Below the pieces are notes generated by a model. That model was not told the DNA's origin and ran no database searches. It worked only from the letters and a program-made list of their open reading frames with translations. Made by a program: the position numbers and the translations under genes. From SIAQ01 sp964484265 (GTDB lineage: Bacteria; Planctomycetota; Planctomycetia; Gemmatales; Gemmataceae), in assembly GCA_964484265.1 (NCBI GenBank), contig CAZAFH010000016.1:1-64000 (forward strand): a DNA stretch of 64,000 nucleotides. The letters are read 5' to 3'. Positions 59,712 through 64,000 of this stretch are shown in pieces (within the stretch, counting starts at the first letter, position 1; each line of letters opens with the position of its first letter).

Positions 59712-59871
59712 GGAAAGTCAACCTGTGTGGTGTCGCGGGGAGCTTCTGTTTCATTACGCAAAAGATTAAGTGATCGTTCACCGTTTGCAGACCAAAGCTA
59801 ACGAAATGATAGGTGCAGCCGGGCGGAGCAACAAGAAGGGCGAGAATACCTTTGGATTTTGGCGTTAGGCC

Positions 59872-59955
59872 CACCGTAGCCATCTCGCTCCGCGAGATGG
59901 ATTTTGAATCGGCCGGCGAAAAAATCCATCACGCGGAGCGTGATGGTTACGGTGA
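59872..59955. repeat. CCGTAG-hairpin repeats, second inverted pair
   Basis: Copy at 59872-59901 (CACCGTAGCC, stem CATCTCGC/GCGAGATG, TCC loop) faces a copy at 59925-59955 (stem CATCACGC/GCGTGATG, then GGTTACGGTGA). The left stem has both the A-to-T change in one arm and the matching T-to-A change in the other, a compensatory pair that keeps the hairpin. It fills the region upstream of the second ABC gene. Confidence 0.78.
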
Positions 59956-60061
59956 ACGCGCTCTTGCAGGAAAGTCGGTGGTCTGTATACTTATGAGACT
60001 GATGGCAACACAATTATTTCGCGCGCACCGCGCGCCTTGATATTACCGTGAGGAGAGGAAG

Positions 60062-60187
60062 ATGAACGGACGTCCGCGTACCAAAGCATCGAAGAAACGC
60101 CGCTTGAAAGTCAAGCTGGAGCGCCGCCTGAAGAAGACCGTCAGCCGAGTCATGCCAATGCTTTCGCGCCCGAAAAAGAACGACTAA
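60062..60187 (+). CDS. Small basic protein, 41 residues
   Basis: Reading from ATG at 60062: MNGRPRTKASKKRRLKVKLE then a second basic stretch ending SRPKKND at the stop 60185-60187. It is highly Lys/Arg-rich (about 18 of 41), with an excellent ribosome site (GAGGAGAGGAAG) directly upstream. It could bind nucleic acid or ribosomes, but it matches no ribosomal protein I recognise. A 56-bp palindrome follows 35 bp after the stop. Confidence 0.6.
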   Translation: MNGRPRTKASKKRRLKVKLERRLKKTVSRVMPMLSRPKKND

Positions 60188-60222
60188 GCTAGTGGAGGTT
60201 TGAGCAGTAGCTTTTGCATCTG

Positions 60223-60278
60223 CCGCTTGCGGCTTAGCGCTCAGCGTGGCACCCTGTTGAGCGCTAAGCCGCAAGCGG
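60223..60278. repeat. 56-bp palindrome family, copy 4
   Basis: CCGCTTGCGGCTTAGCGCTC on both arms around the loop AGCGTGGCACCCTGTT. It lies 35 bp after the stop of the small basic protein gene, with the loop in the same orientation relative to transcription as copies 2 and 3. Confidence 0.88.
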
Positions 60279-60375
60279 CAAATGCAAATCAGGAAACGCT
60301 CGAAAACGAACATTTAGCGCTCAGCAGCATCTCACGCGGCGATGAACGCCAAATCCCAGTGCAAGGACGCACGCC

Positions 60376-61707
60376 ATGGTCTCGATGCCAATTCGCTCGG
60401 AGTCGCCGTTCCGCCGTCAGATTCCGTTGGCGGCGCTTGTGTGCATCTTTGCATGTTTTCTCGTGCAATACTCGCTGAAGATTCGCCACGCCGACCAACC
60501 CAATCGCTCGGCGTTTTTGCGCTGGCGCGGGCAACTCGACGAACTCGCCGACGGCGTGAACGTCTGGGACAAGCACGCCTACCCCAATCCGCCGATCATG
60601 GCATTGATCCTTCGGCCGTTTCACCTCCTGCCGCCCTATTGGGGCGCGACGACGTGGTTCTTGTGCAAGGCCGTGCTCGCGCTGGCGGCGATTTGGGGCG
60701 TATTATCCCTGCTTGATTCGCCGGAACGCGAATTTCCACTCTGGGGCAAGGCGCTGGCGGTCCTCGCGTGCCTACGACCCATCGAGGGCGACCTCGTTCA
60801 TGGCAACGTCAATCTCTTCCTGCTCGCCCTCGTGGTCGGCTGTCTGTTCGCCTTTGTCCGACGGCGCGACGGTCTCGCTGGCTGGCTGCTTGGCCTGGCG
60901 ATCGCCTGCAAGCTGACGCCAGCACTTCTGCTCGGCTATTTCCTCTGGAAGCGCGCCTGGCACGCAGCCGCGGCGACTCTGGCAAGCCTTCTCACATTCA
61001 CGCTGCTCGTTCCCGCGATCTTCTTCGGGTGGCAGGAAAATTTGGACTACCTCCGCAGCTGGCATGAGCAGATGGTCGCCCCGTATGCCGCCGGCGTCGT
61101 CTCGAGCGAGCACAAGAACCAGTCGCTGCCTGGATTGGTCCATCGCCTGCTGAGCGACGAGCCGTCGTTCTCGGACTACGAAGAAGATCGTAAGATTATT
61201 CTCGATAAGCACAATATCGTATCTCTGCCGAAGCCGGCGCTTCACGCCATCATCCTCGCGTGCATGGCGGGGTTTGTCGCGCTTTCGCTTTGGCATATTC
61301 GCGCGGGATGTGAGGAACGCGATACCCTCGTGATCGTCGCGGAGTTTGGGATCGTGGTGCTCGGCATGCTTCTGTTCTGCGAGCGGACCTGGAAACATCA
61401 CTGCGTGACTCTGCTGATTCCATTCGCCGTCTGCGCGTATTGCGTGAGCGCACGGGGCTTCCCCCGATCGACGCGCTGGCAGGTCGGGGCAGCGGCGGCG
61501 GCAGCCCTGGCGTTGATGCTGCTGACGACGAGCGGCATCTTCGACCGTCACATCGATTCGGATGAACGCATCGGCAAGCTTGCCCAGGTATACGGCGCCT
61601 ACGTCTGGGCGTTCCTGCTCCTGCTCTTCGCGATGTGCCGAGTGCTTAAAGCCCGCGCATTGTTTAGCTGCTCGCCTTTGGCGAGCGCGGGCGCGGCGGC
61701 TTGGTGA
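60376..61707 (+). CDS. GT87 family glycosyltransferase (DUF2029)
   Basis: A 443-residue integral membrane protein with about 11 helices, the GT87/DUF2029 layout of mannosyltransferase-like GT-C enzymes. The N-terminal region has a loop with the probable catalytic acid (DGVNVWDKHAYPNPPIM) and HGNVNLFLLALVVGC is the typical (G)xVN motif. It transfers a sugar from a polyprenyl-phosphate donor on the outer face of the membrane. The last dozen codons (LFSCSPLASAGAAAW) come from a GCTCGCC palindrome repeat (61664-61755), so the C-terminus is extended or replaced by repeat DNA. Confidence 0.85.
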   Translation: MVSMPIRSESPFRRQIPLAALVCIFACFLVQYSLKIRHADQPNRSAFLRWRGQLDELADGVNVWDKHAYPNPPIMALILRPFHLLPPYWGATTWFLCKAVLALAAIWGVLSLLDSPEREFPLWGKALAVLACLRPIEGDLVHGNVNLFLLALVVGCLFAFVRRRDGLAGWLLGLAIACKLTPALLLGYFLWKRAWHAAAATLASLLTFTLLVPAIFFGWQENLDYLRSWHEQMVAPYAAGVVSSEHKNQSLPGLVHRLLSDEPSFSDYEEDRKIILDKHNIVSLPKPALHAIILACMAGFVALSLWHIRAGCEERDTLVIVAEFGIVVLGMLLFCERTWKHHCVTLLIPFAVCAYCVSARGFPRSTRWQVGAAAAAALALMLLTTSGIFDRHIDSDERIGKLAQVYGAYVWAFLLLLFAMCRVLKARALFSCSPLASAGAAAW

Positions 61708-61755
61708 ATAATTCGGAACAACGCGGCGCTCGCGCTCGCCGAAGGCGAGCGGCAA
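61664..61755. repeat. GCTCGCC repeat, inverted pair spanning a gene end
   Basis: AGCTGCTCGCCTTTGGCGAG (61666-61690) and the inverse GCTCGCCGAAGGCGAGCGGC (61734-61753). It overlaps the last codons of the GT87 gene and the gap to the convergent gene ending at 61776, in a position like the pair at 1383-1449. Confidence 0.7.
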
Positions 61756-61775
61756 AACGAAAATCATCTCGTTTG

Positions 61776-64000
61776 TCAGGATTCGCCATCTCGAACGCGC
61801 TTTTCCCAGTCGGTCATTTGCTCGACGAGGAAACCGAACGGCACGTCGACCTGCGGCACATGGAACGCGGACTCCGCGAGATGGCTGAGGTCGGAATGCG
61901 TCGCCTGCACGCGTTCAAGTTCATTCTGCAGCCGAACAAGCCAGGCCGGCAGGTCAAGACCGACGCCGCTGGGCTTGTTCGCGAATGGTTCGAGTTCTTT
62001 CTCCAGCGGCGGAATTTCCGTGGAGTCGTGCGGCTTCTTGGCGTCGTCGAGTGCCGGCTCGATCAAGGCGCAGAGCCGATCGATAATCATCGGCTTGACA
62101 AAGCGTTCGTCGATACGGTCGCGGATCGTTGCCAGCCGGATGCCGTGAGTGCGTTCGAGTTTGGCCAGCTCTTGCAAGTATTTTTCGGCGCTTTGCTCCG
62201 TGATCGATTCGACGCGCTGGCGCCAAAGCGCCGCAGCCGCGCCATCGCGTCGGGCGAGCACCTCGTGAACCATGCTGAGCGGTTTGAGCAGCCAGGCAGA
62301 ACGATCGTAGCGAGCTTTCAGCCGAAGATAATCGAACAAGCGGTAGATATTCTCCCCGTAGTCCGATTGCGTGGTGGTCGCGTTGTAATCGCGCAGGTGG
62401 TCGTAGTTCTCGACAAGCGTTTGCAAGATCACCTGCAGGACTCGCTCGGCATCCTCGCGGGAGATCGAACGGTCGAGATCGTCCACGAGTTTCAGCGGCC
62501 TGAGCGGATCGGGTTCTTCCTGGATGTCGCGCAAGTACTGCCCGACGCCGCGCAGGAGGATGCCGCGAAGATTGCCCATCGCCAGGAAGCGGGCGTGAAA
62601 TAACTCTCGGCCATAGCGTTTGATGAAATCGATCAGCTTGAGCCAATCGCGTTCGTTCGTGACCAGTTCCAAGGTGGCGACGCGCAGCGTTTGGCTGTGG
62701 TCGCGCCAGGTGACGGCGAACGGCTCGACGATCGTCTCCAGCGCGTCCATGAGTTTTTCCGGCGCAATCGTTTCTTTCTTGGCGCTGGCCATCACCGCCT
62801 CCACGGCTGCCTGGAGACCGAATTGAAAGAGGCGGTCGTATTCGGTGATGCGCGGTCCGTTTAGTGTTTGATTCGCCTCCATCGAACGCGCGAAACGCAA
62901 CAGTTGGTAGGTTTCGCGGATCAGCCCCTGCTTCGGCAGATTATGCACCAGGCCGCGGAGCATCATCTGCGCGAGGCTTGCGCGGAGAATCAGATGCGGA
63001 TGCCCCCCATGCGCGAGCGGCGTGTACAGCAACGGCTCGTCGCCGAATCGTTCGATGAACTGAGGCAGAATTTTCCGGGCGGCATCGACCTCCGCCTGCA
63101 TCAGGGCGCGTTCCAGCCGAAGCGCGAATGGATGCCAAAGCTCGCCCTCGTAATGGGTATCGTCACGCTCGATCAGCCCACGCATGGCGCCGAGCGCGAG
63201 GGCATGGTCGAGGCAGGTCGCGATGGCTTGATTGAGCAAGCGCTCCTTCGTGCTGCGATGACGCTCGTACTCGCTCATGGCATCAAACGCGCCGCCCGGC
63301 TTGGGCACGTCGTGCTCGTGTATCCGCTGCAACAGATCGCGCAGCTCGCGGTCGTTTTGCTGAGCGCGCTTGAGCCAACCGCGCACGGCCCCAGGCGCAC
63401 TCGGCACGACGCCCGCCTCGGCCTGGAGCGTTCGAGCTGCGATGTTCCAGAGCCTGGCCAGCGTCGAAAGAAACTGCAGGCGTTTCTCCAACCGTTCGGC
63501 CTCGTACATCAAGTCGAATTCGCGTGCCGGGGCGGCATCCATCACCGATCCTTCGACGTCGTCATCGGTGGAATCCTGATAGGTCATCTCGGCATAGGCG
63601 GCGCCATAGATGTCGTCATCGTCGTCGTCATCGCCGGCTTCCACGTCTTCGACCTCTTCGCCAGCGACCACGTCTTCGCCAACGCCGAGCAGATCGAGAC
63701 GTGGGACGTTCCAGGATTCATCCGCGTTTGCTTCGAGGTAGTCGAAGAACTTGATGCCAAGTTCGAGCAGCGGGCGCTTGGCGGCGAGATCAGCCGCTTC
63801 GCCGACGGCGAGACTCAGGCCGAGCATCCACCGCAATGCCAGGGGGTGGAAGGAATGCTCGCCCTGGAGCAGCGGCGTCTCCTCGCTTTGGCCCAGCCAG
63901 GTCATGAGCAGCGAAGCCGAGGCACGAAAGTCGTGCTTCGCCAGGAGCGCCTCGACGACGAGCGCGAACGCCTTGGGGGAACGGAACCCGTCGATCTGCT
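61776..64000 (-). CDS. Large acidic hypothetical protein, 5' end beyond the window
   Basis: The frame is open from the stop at 61776 to the right edge; from the ATG at 63905 alone it encodes 709 residues, but coding sequence continues beyond it without a stop (a run ending RASASLLMTWLGQ), so the true start is outside. The product is helical throughout, with many Arg/Glu/Leu heptads, and contains an acidic tract GEEVEDVEAGDDDDDDDIYG around residue 85 of the 709. No domain recognised; I expect a soluble cytoplasmic helical-repeat protein. It converges on the GT87 gene. Confidence 0.78.
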   Translation of the reverse strand, partial: QIDGFRSPKAFALVVEALLAKHDFRASASLLMTWLGQSEETPLLQGEHSFHPLALRWMLGLSLAVGEAADLAAKRPLLELGIKFFDYLEANADESWNVPRLDLLGVGEDVVAGEEVEDVEAGDDDDDDDIYGAAYAEMTYQDSTDDDVEGSVMDAAPAREFDLMYEAERLEKRLQFLSTLARLWNIAARTLQAEAGVVPSAPGAVRGWLKRAQQNDRELRDLLQRIHEHDVPKPGGAFDAMSEYERHRSTKERLLNQAIATCLDHALALGAMRGLIERDDTHYEGELWHPFALRLERALMQAEVDAARKILPQFIERFGDEPLLYTPLAHGGHPHLILRASLAQMMLRGLVHNLPKQGLIRETYQLLRFARSMEANQTLNGPRITEYDRLFQFGLQAAVEAVMASAKKETIAPEKLMDALETIVEPFAVTWRDHSQTLRVATLELVTNERDWLKLIDFIKRYGRELFHARFLAMGNLRGILLRGVGQYLRDIQEEPDPLRPLKLVDDLDRSISREDAERVLQVILQTLVENYDHLRDYNATTTQSDYGENIYRLFDYLRLKARYDRSAWLLKPLSMVHEVLARRDGAAAALWRQRVESITEQSAEKYLQELAKLERTHGIRLATIRDRIDERFVKPMIIDRLCALIEPALDDAKKPHDSTEIPPLEKELEPFANKPSGVGLDLPAWLVRLQNELERVQATHSDLSHLAESAFHVPQVDVPFGFLVEQMTDWEKRVRDGES

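Noticed and set aside
1..64000. tRNA, rRNA or transposase genes
   Set aside because: I scanned intergenic regions for clover-leaf ends and for DDE or serine/tyrosine recombinase motifs and saw none; small non-coding RNAs cannot be excluded by eye.

Overview
The window looks like a planctomycete chromosome, most likely of the Gemmataceae/Pirellulales type (inferred from gene content, not from a marker gene). It is GC-rich and carries many families expanded in that phylum: DUF1549/DUF1553 cytochrome-like proteins, a DUF1501 Tat protein, DUF1080, DUF4838, DUF4058, a secreted sulfatase-modifying-factor-like protein, long WD40/beta-propeller proteins, von Willebrand A proteins, a DUF6677-type membrane protein and multi-haem cytochrome c proteins. 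Genes are scattered on both strands in short operons. No rRNA, tRNA, CRISPR array, transposase or phage gene is visible.

Layout. 0.2-1.4 kb: cupin and DUF4058 genes. 1.5-7.2 kb: DUF1549/1553 and DUF1501 genes, usually neighbours, here separated by two secreted or hypothetical genes (3441-3818 and 4241-5071) that share one duplicated promoter plus structured leader. 7.2-9.8 kb: toxin-antitoxin pair, citrate synthase and a lipoprotein. 9.8-16.5 kb: DUF1801 proteins, a short-chain dehydrogenase, a LUD protein, a two-domain esterase, DUF1080 and RsmE. 16.6-20.3 kb: a compact co-directional cluster of membrane proteins, a degenerate NtrC-like ATPase, a pseudo-receiver and a ferredoxin. 20.5-28 kb: oxidoreductase, esterase, WD40, haem and VWA proteins. 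28.4-31.7 kb: ferredoxin, AI-2E transporter, FolD and sirtuin. 32-39.3 kb: zinc-ribbon/propeller protein, small exported proteins, PepSY membrane protein, LOR/SDH (ornithine cyclodeaminase-like) enzyme, polysaccharide flippase and DUF2200. 39.5-43.3 kb: a beta-propeller and a five-haem cytochrome c in one overlapping pair. 43.5-44.3 kb: an AT-richer patch. 44.8-47.1 kb: P450 plus a stand-alone CAT-fold acyltransferase. 47.3-50.6 kb: ABC exporter and MarC. 50.6-59.7 kb: DUF4838, GDP-fucose synthase, a 706-residue membrane protein and a second ABC system. 60-64 kb: a 41-residue basic protein, a GT87 transferase and a large acidic protein running off the right edge.

The most unusual content lies between the genes. 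I find several families of palindromic intergenic repeats. One is exactly 56 bp long and sits a few bases after stop codons, with its loop oriented along transcription. One short hairpin shows a compensatory base change. Two longer families have copies whose hairpin loop is inverted relative to identical flanks. One direct element contains a nested copy of another. There are also two MITE-like elements with terminal inverted repeats. The second notable signal is the 168-bp promoter-leader cassette present twice, without gaps, in front of two unrelated genes.
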